64,000 nt of DNA, taken from positions 62,001 to 126,000 of the forward strand of contig OZ245942.1 of assembly GCA_965230065.1 (NCBI GenBank), written 5' to 3'. Source of the stretch: G965230065 sp965230065. GTDB lineage: Bacteria; Bacteroidota; Bacteroidia; Cytophagales; Cyclobacteriaceae. Position 1 is the stretch's first letter, and every line of letters begins with the position of its first letter. The notes beneath the pieces are model-generated. The model made no database searches, was not told where the DNA came from, and saw only the letters and a list, made by a program, of their open reading frames with translations. Position numbers and translations under genes: made by a program. This document shows positions 1 through 8,786 of the stretch, piece by piece.

Positions 1-35
1 GCAATTAAAGGATTTAGATTTAAGTTCTACAGATC

Positions 36-1103
36 CTTAATAAACCACTTCCATTAGAATAAGGATTGAAACCAATTGATAATGTAGAAATGAAAGACAT
101 GACCCCTACTTAATAAACCACTTCCATTAGAATAAGGATTGAAACGTTAAGTTACAAGTTATCAATGCCCCGGTTGTTGAACTTAATAAACCACTTCCAT
201 TAGAATAAGGATTGAAACTGACAGCAATCAAAGCACAATTGGATTTTTGGATTAACTTAATAAACCACTTCCATTAGAATAAGGATTGAAACGAATGATT
301 GATTGGCTAATAAAAATAATGACGCAGCTTAATAAACCACTTCCATTAGAATAAGGATTGAAACACATAAAACCGTCATTGAGGTTAATATGTGAGCAAT
401 CTTAATAAACCACTTCCATTAGAATAAGGATTGAAACTTGTAATTGAGTGTCTTGTTCATTGGGGGGCTAACACTTAATAAACCACTTCCATTAGAATAA
501 GGATTGAAACTAAAATCATATGCATCATCAGGTAGTGAGATAGTATACTTAATAAACCACTTCCATTAGAATAAGGATTGAAACTGGCCAGTCGGTCTTT
601 TTTGGCCTGTACTTCGGCAACTTAATAAACCACTTCCATTAGAATAAGGATTGAAACGCAGATTGTGAACAAAAACCTTCAGTGAAATTTTCTATCTTAA
701 TAAACCACTTCCATTAGAATAAGGATTGAAACCTTCTGTTGCCAATGGCGTGGGCGTAAAAAGCACCTCTCTTAATAAACCACTTCCATTAGAATAAGGA
801 TTGAAACCTTCTGTTGCCAATGGCGTGGGCGTAAAAAGCACCTCTCTTAATAAACCACTTCCATTAGAATAAGGATTGAAACTACTTTTCGTAAGTAGCT
901 CCAGAATCATAAATATCATCTTAATAAACCACTTCCATTAGAATAAGGATTGAAACAAGGTCTTGCTGTAAGGCGGGTTTCTGCCCAGCTTCTCTTAATA
1001 AACCACTTCCATTAGAATAAGGATTGAAACGGGGAAAGCCTCGGGTAACCCGCTACCATTGAAATTCTTCATAAGCCACTTCTATTCCACTGTCTGTCTG
1101 GTG
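36..1103 (+). CRISPR. CRISPR array, trailer end; 14 intact repeats plus one decayed terminal repeat
   Basis: Fourteen identical 37-nt repeats start at 36, 109, 182, 256, 328, 401, 474, 548, 621, 696, 771, 846, 920 and 994. They begin CTTAATAAACCACTTCC and end AAGGATTGAAAC. The thirteen spacers between them are 35-38 nt. A further 36-nt spacer (1031-1066) is followed by a fifteenth copy (from 1067) that matches 17 of the first 20 repeat bases and then diverges. Decay of the last repeat's 3' half marks the trailer end, and the ATTGAAAC end is the usual crRNA 5' handle, so transcription should run left to right with the leader left of base 1. Positions 1-35 have spacer length and are probably another spacer. 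Spacers 733-770 and 808-845 are identical. No cas gene is present in the window, so the type cannot be assigned. Confidence 0.98.
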
Positions 1104-1139
1104 CCACAGGTAAATTTTTAATATTGCTTATTGGCTAGG

Positions 1140-1156
1140 CCTCGTTTGTAACGAGG
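1140..1156. repeat. Perfect short hairpin (REP-like), 7-bp stem
   Basis: CCTCGTT and AACGAGG flank a TGT loop in the gene-free stretch 1104-1242 between the CRISPR trailer and the DUF4199-like gene. There is no T-run, so it is not an obvious intrinsic terminator. It resembles a palindromic dispersed repeat unit, but no second copy was found in this window. Nothing else recognisable was seen in this stretch. Confidence 0.5.
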
Positions 1157-1242
1157 ATTTCATGGTTTATGCACAGCTCTAGAAGGTCGTTAATTTAGAA
1201 CATTCCCATTTAAGGCAAGTACCGAAACCCAATCAGCTACCA

Positions 1243-1731
1243 TTATTCAGCAGGTTGTTTCTCTTTCACAATGGTATCTTGGGTATTTGACATTTTAAGA
1301 AGTTGCACAGAAGCATAGCTAAACAAAAACCCGGAGGCAATGGCTTCAATAAAAATTGCTAGTGAAACAGCAAACGGGTTGAGATAATCACCAAAAGGTT
1401 CTACTTCTTTCACTGTTTCCATGAAGGCCGGGTTGATAAAGCCTACATAGGTGAATACAAAAAGCGAAAAGATGATAGCACTTACAAAAGCGGTAAGCAT
1501 ACCCATGGCAATGGCTTTCAAAAAATTAAAATCTTCGGGATGATTGACCCGCAGGTTGCGCACCGTGTAAAATACCCCACCAAACATGATGAACGCATTT
1601 AAAAAGCGAAGGCCAATATTGTGTACCAGCCCTACATATTTCATGAGTAGAAAAAATAAAATAAGAGCCACAGCCGTAATAATGCCAACAATGATACTGC
1701 GATTTTCGTGGTTTGTTGAAGATGTATGCAT
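1243..1731 (-). CDS. DUF4199-like integral membrane protein
   Basis: A 162-residue protein with four predicted membrane segments (about residues 13-34, 40-57, 70-96 and 117-144), a short polar N-terminus and a charged C-terminal tail. Size, the four-helix layout and the RVNHPEDFNFLKAIAMG loop between helices 2 and 3 resemble the DUF4199 family common in Bacteroidota, whose function is unknown. The ATG at 1729-1731 fits the start of the first helix. It stands alone: the CRISPR trailer lies downstream and a decayed carotenoid gene lies upstream on the same strand. The family assignment rests on layout and a few motifs, so it is moderate; that it is a real membrane-protein gene is fairly sure. 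Confidence 0.7.
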   Translation of the reverse strand: MHTSSTNHENRSIIVGIITAVALILFFLLMKYVGLVHNIGLRFLNAFIMFGGVFYTVRNLRVNHPEDFNFLKAIAMGMLTAFVSAIIFSLFVFTYVGFINPAFMETVKEVEPFGDYLNPFAVSLAIFIEAIASGFLFSYASVQLLKMSNTQDTIVKEKQPAE

Positions 1732-1990
1732 GATGATGATTTTTTCTGATGTGTATATGTAGTAAATACATTTGAGGCCAAAATGTTTATGACTTTTTGT
1801 TTTACCAACTTATTCGACCAGAAACATGAAGGAGTTTGAATTGAGTGTGCAACGAATTGGGGGCGGGATAGCACAAAGCATATGTTTGATACCTTTTATG
1901 CAGAACACCTCATTAATCCATAATCGCTGAAACCCAGAAAAACACAACAGCCGCTACGACCAGCATGCCAAAACTAATAGCGGCCGTTTG

Positions 1991-2715
1991 TTACATTACC
2001 AACGATGTGTATACAGCCCAAAACCCCAATCCGGTAAACAACCCGGCGAAACTTTCCATAACATAGCGCTTCCTTTTCTTTACTCCCGAATCAATCAGGT
2101 ATACAGGCACGGATGGATAAAAAGAGGGCAAATGCCAGGGTAAAAAAAGCTGATAAATGGTATGCAGTACGGCCGCAATACAAAACCAGGCCACATAATT
2201 TCTGAAAGGGGCTTCCGCTGCTTCCTAAATCCAGAAATCAAAAGCGGGGGCAAAAGACTCCATAAAAAAACAGAGCCCCACCATGAGTAAAATACCGCAA
2301 ACAACTCTCCAGAAAACCTGCCGAAAAAGATAATTGGAAATAGCCCCGGTGATGAGCACCAGCATGGCCCAGTTAATACCAATGAGCCAGGGAACGCCGT
2401 CCAATTTAAGCCCCATGTTTTCTCCATAATAATTAGCCCCAAACAACAAATCATAATGCCCCCCTATCCATTCTACGAACATGCCTGCCAGAAAAAACAA
2501 GCCGGTAAGCACCCATTTTTTGGTGAGTTTAGGGTATAATTCCAGGCTAGCAATCCAAATGCCAGCAGTAGGTTAAAGGGTGTTTTGGTAATAAACCAAT
2601 CAGTAAAACCGAGGGTCATTCCTATGATGGCCGAGAGGTGGAATAGGCAGATAAGTCCGATTGAGAATTCTTTCTTATGATTATGAATTTGCTGTATTGA
2701 AAATGTTTGGCTCAC
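1991..2715 (-). pseudogene. Carotenoid biosynthesis protein (DUF422/CruF-like), inactivated
   Basis: Three pieces together look like one multi-pass membrane protein of the DUF422 carotenoid-biosynthesis family. The first has FHLSAIIGMTLGFTDWFITK; the second has FLAGMFVEWIGGHYDLLFG and LKLDGVPWLIGINWAML, then FAPAFDFWI; the third has APFRNYVAWFCIAAVLH. Pieces one and two are joined by a one-base shift near 2560-2570: restoring one base gives AFGIASLELYPKLTKKWVLT. Pieces two and three are in the same frame, separated by a TAG at about 2225-2227 where the family usually has an aromatic residue, consistent with a TGG-to-TAG change. After the TAA at 1991 the same frame stays open to 1913 with a hydrophobic stretch (ISFGMLVVAAVVFFWVSAI), so the original gene may have been longer. 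Known family role: hydration or glycosylation-linked steps in carotenoid tailoring; here presumably lost, unless the lesions are assembly errors. Confidence 0.7.
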
Positions 2716-2753
2716 GTCTTAGAACAAAAGTTAAATATCTTAGTTTTGGATTT

Positions 2754-2882
2754 TAACCGAAAGGTAAACGAATTTGTTCAAATCTGTTTTCTTCGTTACC
2801 TTTTCAAAGGTATTAATACAATGCGTCAACAAAAGTTATATCTTTTATCCCACGTACACATAACTTTTTGACCTTTCGGTTA
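2754..2882. promoter_or_regulatory. Upstream region of the susC-like gene with repeated ACCTTT palindromic motifs
   Basis: A perfect 12-bp inverted repeat (TAACCGAAAGGT at 2754-2765, ACCTTTCGGTTA at 2871-2882) brackets a second dyad TACCTTT-TC-AAAGGTA at 2797-2812 and an AAAAGTTAT/ATAACTTTT pair (2831-2839, 2861-2869). The AAAGGT core thus occurs three times before the susC-like gene. This looks like an operator array for a regulator acting on the downstream pair. No clear TAnnTTTG box was seen. Operator function is an inference. Confidence 0.45.
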
Positions 2883-2954
2883 GAGTAAAATGTTTGCGTT
2901 TATATCTACGCATAAAACAAACTTTTTTTAAATTTTCACCTAATCCTAAATACC

Positions 2955-5900
2955 ATGAAAGAACCTTACTCACCTTATTCCAAAATGTATTGGAAAAGTC
3001 TTTTAGGAATCATTCTCTTTTTTCTGGGAGTGTCTTTTCCTTCAAAAGGACAGTCTGCGTTTGTTGTATCCGGCGAAGTAACGGATGCCGGTGGTGAACC
3101 TGTTATTGGAGTAACTGTGCAGTTGTTAGGCACCACTATCGGTACCATTACTGATATCGACGGTCAATACCAACTAAGTATTTCGCGTCCACCGGGCAAC
3201 TATCAGCTACAATTTAGTTTTGTGGGTTATTCGCCAGAAACAAGGGACATTTCTGTTGAACAAAATGGTGCATCCACCATAGATGTTACACTAAGCGAAG
3301 ACCTCATCGGGCTGAATGAAATTGTGATCACCGGAACATCGGTAGCAACAAGTAAAAAGCAACTGGGAAATGCTATTTCTACAGTGAGTGGCAAGGAAAT
3401 TCAGGATGTGGGCGCTATTGCCATTGACCAGGCACTGGCCGGAAAAGTAGCAGGCGCGTTAATTCAACAAAACTCCGGAGGGCCTGCCGGTGGTATCAGC
3501 GTACGCCTCAGGGGAGTGAGCACCCTGGCAGGAAGTTCTGACCCGCTTTATATTGTGGATGGTGTGATTGTGAATAACAGCTCTGCCCAATTGATCGATA
3601 TTGGCGGGGCAGCCCAGAACCGACTGGTTGATTTGAACCCGAATGACATAGAACGCATTGAAGTAATCAAAGGAGCTGCCGCTGCTGCTATTTACGGCTC
3701 CAGGGCCAATAATGGCGTAGTACAAATTTTTACCAAAAGGGGAAGCGAAGGCAAGCCCAGGGTAACCTTTAGTACAAACTTCAGGATTAACGAAATCAGA
3801 AAGAAAATTGGGTATAACGATGTGCCTTTCGAGTATGTTAACCCTAATGACCTTACAGATATGGCAACAACGCCTGTTACCCGGTACGATTATCAGGATG
3901 ATATTTTTCGTACAGGCATTGGTACCGATAATTATGTGAGCGTTTCTGGTGGAAGTAATAATACAAAATATTTCATTTCTACTTCTTACTTACTGAATCA
4001 GGGAATTGTCAAAACAGCAGACTTCCAACGATATGGTGCCCGTGTACGGGTTGACCAAATTTTGAATGATTGGGCATCTATTTCTTTCGGTTCCAATTTC
4101 GTTCGCTCTGAAAGTACCGACGTGCCAAATGGCGGAATGAGTGCAGCGTATGGTGCTTTGACTGGTTTCAGCTTTACCAATAATGTTTCAGATCCCCGTC
4201 GTGATCCGGTGACCGGACAATACCCCAGTATTTCTGCCCGCGCCAATCATCTGGAAGTGATCAATGAATACATATTTGGCACTTTCACCAACCGATATAC
4301 CGGGGATTTACAAATCAACCTCACTCCTGTAAAGGGATTGGGCATTGATTATGTTTTTGGGGTTGACACTTACACTTCTGAAGGAACGGCGTTTATTCCC
4401 AAACCCAATACATCTGGTGTAGAACCCAATGGTTTTGCCCGTAAGGCTGATAACACTGTGCTGCAAATTAATAATGACATCACCATTCGGTACCAAACTG
4501 AAATTACCCCTGATGTAGTATCAACCACTTCATTGGGGGGTACACTACAATATGACCGTACGGAATCGTTAGCGATTAATAGCAATGACCTTCCCCCTTT
4601 TGTGCAGATAGCATCTGCCGGGAATATAACAGGAACAGGTGATTTTAGAGGAGAAAGGGTTGTACAGGGTGCTTACCTTCAACAAACCTTTGGTTTATGG
4701 GATAAAATATACCTCACCGGTGCCATTCGAATGGATGCTTCTTCCCTTTTTGCTGAAGACGAAAGAATTCAATATTATCCGAAAGTAAGTGGAAGTTACC
4801 TACTGTCGGAAGAAGGCTTCTGGCAAAATTCTGCTTTGGGAAATGCATTTAATCTTTTCAAGCTCAGGGCCTCTTATGGGGAAGCAGGCAACCTCACAGG
4901 CATCGGCACTTTTGAACGCTTTACCAACCTTTCGCCTACACCCATTGCCGGGCTGCCTGGGTTATTGCAATCTTCACAACGGGGTACCATTGGCGTACGC
5001 CCAGAGCGGCAAAAGGAACTGGAATTTGGGATAGACCTGGCACTGTTTAATAGCCGCTTAGGCGTAGAATTTACCTATTACAACAAAGAGGTGGAAGACT
5101 TACTGCTAAACCGTACACTGGCACCAACAACTGGTTTCACCAATACTACCCAAAATGTAGGAACCCTGGATAATACTGGTTTTGAAGTATTGGTACAGGC
5201 CTTACTTGTACAAACTGATAATTTCCGATGGAACCTCACCGGAACTTTCAGTGCCAATACCAACGAAATCAATGGTATAGAAGAAGATTTTATTTTACTG
5301 CCTAATTCTTTTGGCCAGTCAGCTGTTTTGAATGGAGAGCCTATTGGCGTATTTTATACAACGTATCAGGCCCGCAATCCGGATGGGTCTTTGTTGCTGG
5401 ACGAAAATGGTTTGCCTCAAAGAGAACGGGTCGGTCGGGATGCCAACGGTCAACCCTCAGGAGCCTTGGATGAGAAAGTGATCGGAGATCCCAATCCTGC
5501 GTATTTTTGGTCTTTGATCAATGAGTTTGATTATCACGACTTTTCTTTCCGCCTGCAATTTGATGCCATGCAAGGTTTTGATGTGTTTAATTTTACCAAT
5601 CGCTTGCTATCGCTGCCCGTATTTGGAGGGGGAGAGTTATATGCCGAAGAACTGAGGGGTGACCTCCAAAAAGGTTACAATACAGCCACATTCAGTGCAT
5701 TTGACCGACATGTAGAAGATGGGTCTTTTGTAAAACTCAGAGAAGTAGCCATCAGCTATAACCATCAGCCAACTGCCGGATTTATCAGCAACTTACGGTT
5801 TAGTCTGGTAGGCCGCAACTTGTTTTCTTTTGACAGCTACCGGGGATGGGACCCTGAAACAAATGCGGCAGGGCAAAGCAACTCCACCCGGGGGTTTGAT

Positions 5901-5957
5901 TTCAACGAAGTGCCTATTCCACGCACTTATTCCATTGGTGTTACGGCTACTTTTTAA
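2955..5957 (+). CDS. SusC/RagA-family TonB-dependent outer-membrane transporter
   Basis: A 1000-residue outer-membrane receptor. In order: signal peptide (about 1-33, ending SFPSKGQ), a carboxypeptidase-D-like regulatory domain (about 38-113, with DIDGQYQLS and FSFVGYSPETRDISV), a TonB-box-like LNEIVITG segment, the plug domain (about 135-262, ending GSRANNGVVQIFTKRG), and a large beta-barrel ending in the aromatic TYSIGVTATF. SusC-type proteins form the pore of a TonB-energised complex that imports oligosaccharides or peptides across the outer membrane; the SusD-like lipoprotein encoded 28 bp downstream is its lid. No glycoside hydrolase, peptidase or dedicated regulator is adjacent, so the substrate cannot be inferred. 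ATG 2955 gives a normal signal peptide; a second ATG lies nine codons in. Confidence 0.95.
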   Translation: MKEPYSPYSKMYWKSLLGIILFFLGVSFPSKGQSAFVVSGEVTDAGGEPVIGVTVQLLGTTIGTITDIDGQYQLSISRPPGNYQLQFSFVGYSPETRDISVEQNGASTIDVTLSEDLIGLNEIVITGTSVATSKKQLGNAISTVSGKEIQDVGAIAIDQALAGKVAGALIQQNSGGPAGGISVRLRGVSTLAGSSDPLYIVDGVIVNNSSAQLIDIGGAAQNRLVDLNPNDIERIEVIKGAAAAAIYGSRANNGVVQIFTKRGSEGKPRVTFSTNFRINEIRKKIGYNDVPFEYVNPNDLTDMATTPVTRYDYQDDIFRTGIGTDNYVSVSGGSNNTKYFISTSYLLNQGIVKTADFQRYGARVRVDQILNDWASISFGSNFVRSESTDVPNGGMSAAYGALTGFSFTNNVSDPRRDPVTGQYPSISARANHLEVINEYIFGTFTNRYTGDLQINLTPVKGLGIDYVFGVDTYTSEGTAFIPKPNTSGVEPNGFARKADNTVLQINNDITIRYQTEITPDVVSTTSLGGTLQYDRTESLAINSNDLPPFVQIASAGNITGTGDFRGERVVQGAYLQQTFGLWDKIYLTGAIRMDASSLFAEDERIQYYPKVSGSYLLSEEGFWQNSALGNAFNLFKLRASYGEAGNLTGIGTFERFTNLSPTPIAGLPGLLQSSQRGTIGVRPERQKELEFGIDLALFNSRLGVEFTYYNKEVEDLLLNRTLAPTTGFTNTTQNVGTLDNTGFEVLVQALLVQTDNFRWNLTGTFSANTNEINGIEEDFILLPNSFGQSAVLNGEPIGVFYTTYQARNPDGSLLLDENGLPQRERVGRDANGQPSGALDEKVIGDPNPAYFWSLINEFDYHDFSFRLQFDAMQGFDVFNFTNRLLSLPVFGGGELYAEELRGDLQKGYNTATFSAFDRHVEDGSFVKLREVAISYNHQPTAGFISNLRFSLVGRNLFSFDSYRGWDPETNAAGQSNSTRGFDFNEVPIPRTYSIGVTATF

Positions 5958-5985
5958 GATTTCTTAAGACAAAAAAGATATTATC

Positions 5986-7305
5986 ATGAAAAAATATATC
6001 AAAATAAAAAACTTGTTTTCTATAGCATTGATGCAAATCATCCTGCTGGTTTCAGGGTGTGACATGGATATTCCTAATCCCAATGCCGCCACAGTAGAAG
6101 AAGCATACAGTACCCAAAGTGGTATTCTTGCAGTATCAGTAGGTATGCGCAGATTTTATTCTACCACTGCGTATGACAACATCATCATCACGCCGGGGGT
6201 TACTTCTCGTGAGCTAGGGGCGTTTACCACTTTTGTAAATTATCTCAACCTGGAAGAAGGTGGGGAGGCCGTACAAGATGACAACTCCTGGCCCAGTGGT
6301 CTTTGGGCCAACCTGTACCGGGTCATTAGTATTTCTGAACAAATTGTAGATAGCGCGCCCGATGTCATTGACGACCCAGGGACGTTAGCGGGTGTCATTG
6401 CCCACGCCAATTTTTTCAAGGCGGCTTCTTTGGGGTACATTATCCAGGCCTTCGAGCAAGCACCTATTACCACTAATGAAGCCGGAGAGGCTGTCTTTAT
6501 GAACAGGGCAGAGGTATTGGCCGAAAGCATTCGCCTGCTGGAAGAGGCCAAAGCAGCCATCACAGCCAACCCTCCGCCTCAGTCGTTTATTGATGCCACA
6601 GGACCTGATTTTGACTGGCCCAATATGATCAATACTTATCTTTCAAGATACTATTTGCTGGCTGGCAATTACCAGGATGCTATTGCTGCTGCTGATGCGG
6701 TAGATCTATCTTCAGTTTCTTATTTTGTGTACAGTACCGAGGTTGTTAATCCAATTTGGGATTTACTGATTAATGGAAACGACTTCCGCCCTTTGGATAA
6801 CTTTGGTATTGATCCGGCCATGATTGATCCGGCCGACCAACGCCAGACATTTTTCCTGGCTCCGCTAGATACAGTTTCTGCCCAGCTCAAACTTCCGGTA
6901 GATGATATGGTTACCCCTTTCTTTAACAACCAAACGGCTTCTATTCCTGTATATGTGCCCGGTGAGGTTTTATTGAATAAAGCCGAAGCACTAGCCCGTT
7001 CCGGAGATATTAATGAAGCTATTACTGTATTGAATGAAGTAAGGACAAAAACAACAGACGCCGTAGGTTTGGGAGCAGCCATCAGTCCTTACGCAGGGCC
7101 GGTTACCGCCGAAGCGGTACTGGACGACATATATACGAACAGAAACCTGGAGCTGTTCCTGACAGGCATGCGGCTGGAAGATAGCAGAAGGTTTGATAAA
7201 CCCGGCCCTAATGACCCTAATCTCACAAGAAACAGAAATTTCTATTATTATCCGGATACCGAAAAGGCCAATAATCCAAATGTGCCGGCTGATCCGCCGA
7301 TTTAA
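5986..7305 (+). CDS. SusD/RagB-family surface lipoprotein
   Basis: A 439-residue lipoprotein with the lipobox LLVSG-C (Cys near residue 25) followed by DMDIPNPN, typical of SusD family N-termini. The body has TPR-like helices (for example LLAGNYQDAIAAADAV) and the C-terminal family signature with ELFLTGMRLEDSRRFD and FYYYPDTEKANNPN. SusD proteins bind the substrate at the cell surface and cap the SusC barrel. It starts 28 bp after the transporter gene and is followed by a strong terminator at 7330, so the two form a bicistronic operon. Slightly shorter than many SusD proteins but apparently complete. Confidence 0.93.
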   Translation: MKKYIKIKNLFSIALMQIILLVSGCDMDIPNPNAATVEEAYSTQSGILAVSVGMRRFYSTTAYDNIIITPGVTSRELGAFTTFVNYLNLEEGGEAVQDDNSWPSGLWANLYRVISISEQIVDSAPDVIDDPGTLAGVIAHANFFKAASLGYIIQAFEQAPITTNEAGEAVFMNRAEVLAESIRLLEEAKAAITANPPPQSFIDATGPDFDWPNMINTYLSRYYLLAGNYQDAIAAADAVDLSSVSYFVYSTEVVNPIWDLLINGNDFRPLDNFGIDPAMIDPADQRQTFFLAPLDTVSAQLKLPVDDMVTPFFNNQTASIPVYVPGEVLLNKAEALARSGDINEAITVLNEVRTKTTDAVGLGAAISPYAGPVTAEAVLDDIYTNRNLELFLTGMRLEDSRRFDKPGPNDPNLTRNRNFYYYPDTEKANNPNVPADPPI

Positions 7306-7329
7306 TATATAATTATTTGAGCATGAATA

Positions 7330-7365
7330 AAGTAGCTGGTTCCAATTTGCCAGCTACTTTTTTTT
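7330..7365 (+). terminator. Intrinsic terminator after the SusCD pair
   Basis: A perfect 10-bp stem (AAGTAGCTGG/CCAGCTACTT) with a 10-nt loop is followed by eight T residues, 24 bp after the susD-like stop codon. Confidence 0.93.
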
Positions 7366-7378
7366 ATCTTCTTAGGTT

Positions 7379-7795
7379 TCAGCTTTTCTCACTTTGTATC
7401 ATTTCCCTTTCATGTAAAGCTTTGGTTGAAAAGATACCACCTACCCAAATAGCCACAAACCCGGTAAAAAACATAATCAGGCTGTAAATGGCCCCGGCAA
7501 TGGCCAGCGTACCGTTTTGAATGCCTGATTCTATGGAAATGCTGATGGCCTGCCGGGTGGGTGATGAGGTTAGAAGTTGCACCACCCGACAAGCTGCCAA
7601 AATCATGATGCCAATGGCAATGACTGGCTCTACCCCAAACACCAAAACGAACTAATAGGCATTCAGGGGCAACAGGATAATTTGGTTTACCAACCCCAGC
7701 AGCACCGCTTTGGGATATTTGAGAATTCGCTTGAAGTCTGCTAAGGTTAAAGGCAAGCCTATGCCCAACATAATAATGAACTTTGCACGCACCTA
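7379..7795 (-). pseudogene. Bile acid:sodium symporter family (BASS) transporter relic
   Basis: Read on the minus strand, fragments of one transporter are visible: FIIMLGIGLPLTLADFKRIL and KAVLLGLVNQIILLPLNAY, then an in-frame TAG, then EPVIAIGIMILAAC, then (after a one-base loss, frame restored to PGGATSNLITHP) and finally AISISIESGIQNGTLAIAG to the C-terminus. These match the order of conserved BASS motifs, but the middle of the protein between SNLITHP and the SIESGIQNG motif is missing and the 5' end is cut off near 7795. So there are at least four lesions: 5' truncation, nonsense codon, frameshift and internal deletion. It abuts the stop of the next gene. Confidence 0.8.
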
Positions 7796-7798
7796 ACT

Positions 7799-8740
7799 TC
7801 AAAACCCAAAACCTATGCGGATTCCCGGAAACAGGGTGCTGAAATTATCGGTAATATAGAGGTGCGGGTTAACGTAAACGCCTTTTACCGGAGACCAGTT
7901 GGCACCCACTTTGAAAGTATTCTTTCCAAACAAATCACCCTGGCGGGAAACCAAATACCCAATTTCCATTCCCAATAAATCTTTCTTTTTTGACTTCTTA
8001 CTAATGTCCCACCCATAGCCTAGATTCAAAAATGTATTAATGCGCGTTTTGGCTTCTGCGTCAAATGCAAATAGCAGATTGGTAGAAACATAGGGAAATC
8101 TTATGGTGCCTTTGTGCCTGAACCCGATGCCCACGCCCAGGGAAACATCTGGCACCCATGTATTCCTCACCAGCCCGGCGCCCACGCCCAGGTTTATTTC
8201 AAGGAAATCAAGTTCATTGTTTTGGTCTTCCAAAGCTTTTACCGTTCCGTTAACGCATTCGTAATACAATGATTTTGACCACCTGGTTTTTTCAGGAAGT
8301 ATTGCAATAACCTGTTCAAGACAGGCTGTCAGGGAAATATCCGGAATATTGGAAATATCGGCAGCCGTAATGAAAATTTTAAATGCTTCACCGGTGATAA
8401 TGGCTTCATCCCGCACGCCTGTATTGGTAAACTCCCCGGCTTTATTCAGGTAAACGGTTTTTGAATCACCGGCTTCCACGGATACTGAACCGCCCAAGGA
8501 ATACCTAACCAAATCGGCACTTTCTGGAGATAGCTGCTCTTTTAATTGGGGAATGATGGTGTTAAACTCTTCCAGGGCAGCGGTTACGTTATTGGTAGAT
8601 TTCAGCTCATTAAAATCATGCATGGCTACTTTTACTTCAACCCGGTTGTCTACATAAAATATCACCGAGTCGTGTAATACCTGGCTAAAGGCAAGTGTAG
8701 ACTGCACCAAAACGGTAAGGATAAGACATAGCTTTTTCAT
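7799..8740 (-). CDS. Secreted protein with predicted outer-membrane beta-barrel C-terminus
   Basis: A 313-residue protein with a signal peptide (MKKLCLILTVLVQSTLAFSQ, cleavage expected after FSQ). Residues about 20-180 are mixed alpha/beta and unrecognised. From about 185 the alternating pattern INLGVGAGLVRNTW, VSLGVGIGFRHKG, TFLNLGYGWDIS and the final FPGIRIGFGF suggest beta-strands ending in an outer-membrane C-terminal Phe. No named family was recognised. It is the third gene of a minus-strand run with an ECF sigma factor and a membrane anti-sigma-like protein, 46 bp after the latter, so it may be an output or input of that signalling pair (inference). Confidence 0.7.
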   Translation of the reverse strand: MKKLCLILTVLVQSTLAFSQVLHDSVIFYVDNRVEVKVAMHDFNELKSTNNVTAALEEFNTIIPQLKEQLSPESADLVRYSLGGSVSVEAGDSKTVYLNKAGEFTNTGVRDEAIITGEAFKIFITAADISNIPDISLTACLEQVIAILPEKTRWSKSLYYECVNGTVKALEDQNNELDFLEINLGVGAGLVRNTWVPDVSLGVGIGFRHKGTIRFPYVSTNLLFAFDAEAKTRINTFLNLGYGWDISKKSKKKDLLGMEIGYLVSRQGDLFGKNTFKVGANWSPVKGVYVNPHLYITDNFSTLFPGIRIGFGF

Positions 8741-8786
8741 GGTAATTTGGTTTATTACGTTTGTTATAAGTTCTTATGATTTGGAA

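Noticed and set aside
692..919. 75-codon minus-strand frame across the CRISPR array
   Set aside because: It is made of translated repeats and spacers; periodic composition, no start signal.
36..1103. Assigning a CRISPR type from the repeat
   Set aside because: Repeat length and the ATTGAAAC end occur in several type I and III systems; no cas gene is in view.
7410..7802. 130-codon minus-strand frame
   Set aside because: It is the frame-shifted reading of the BASS relic; only its GGATSNLITHPAG segment is the true frame.
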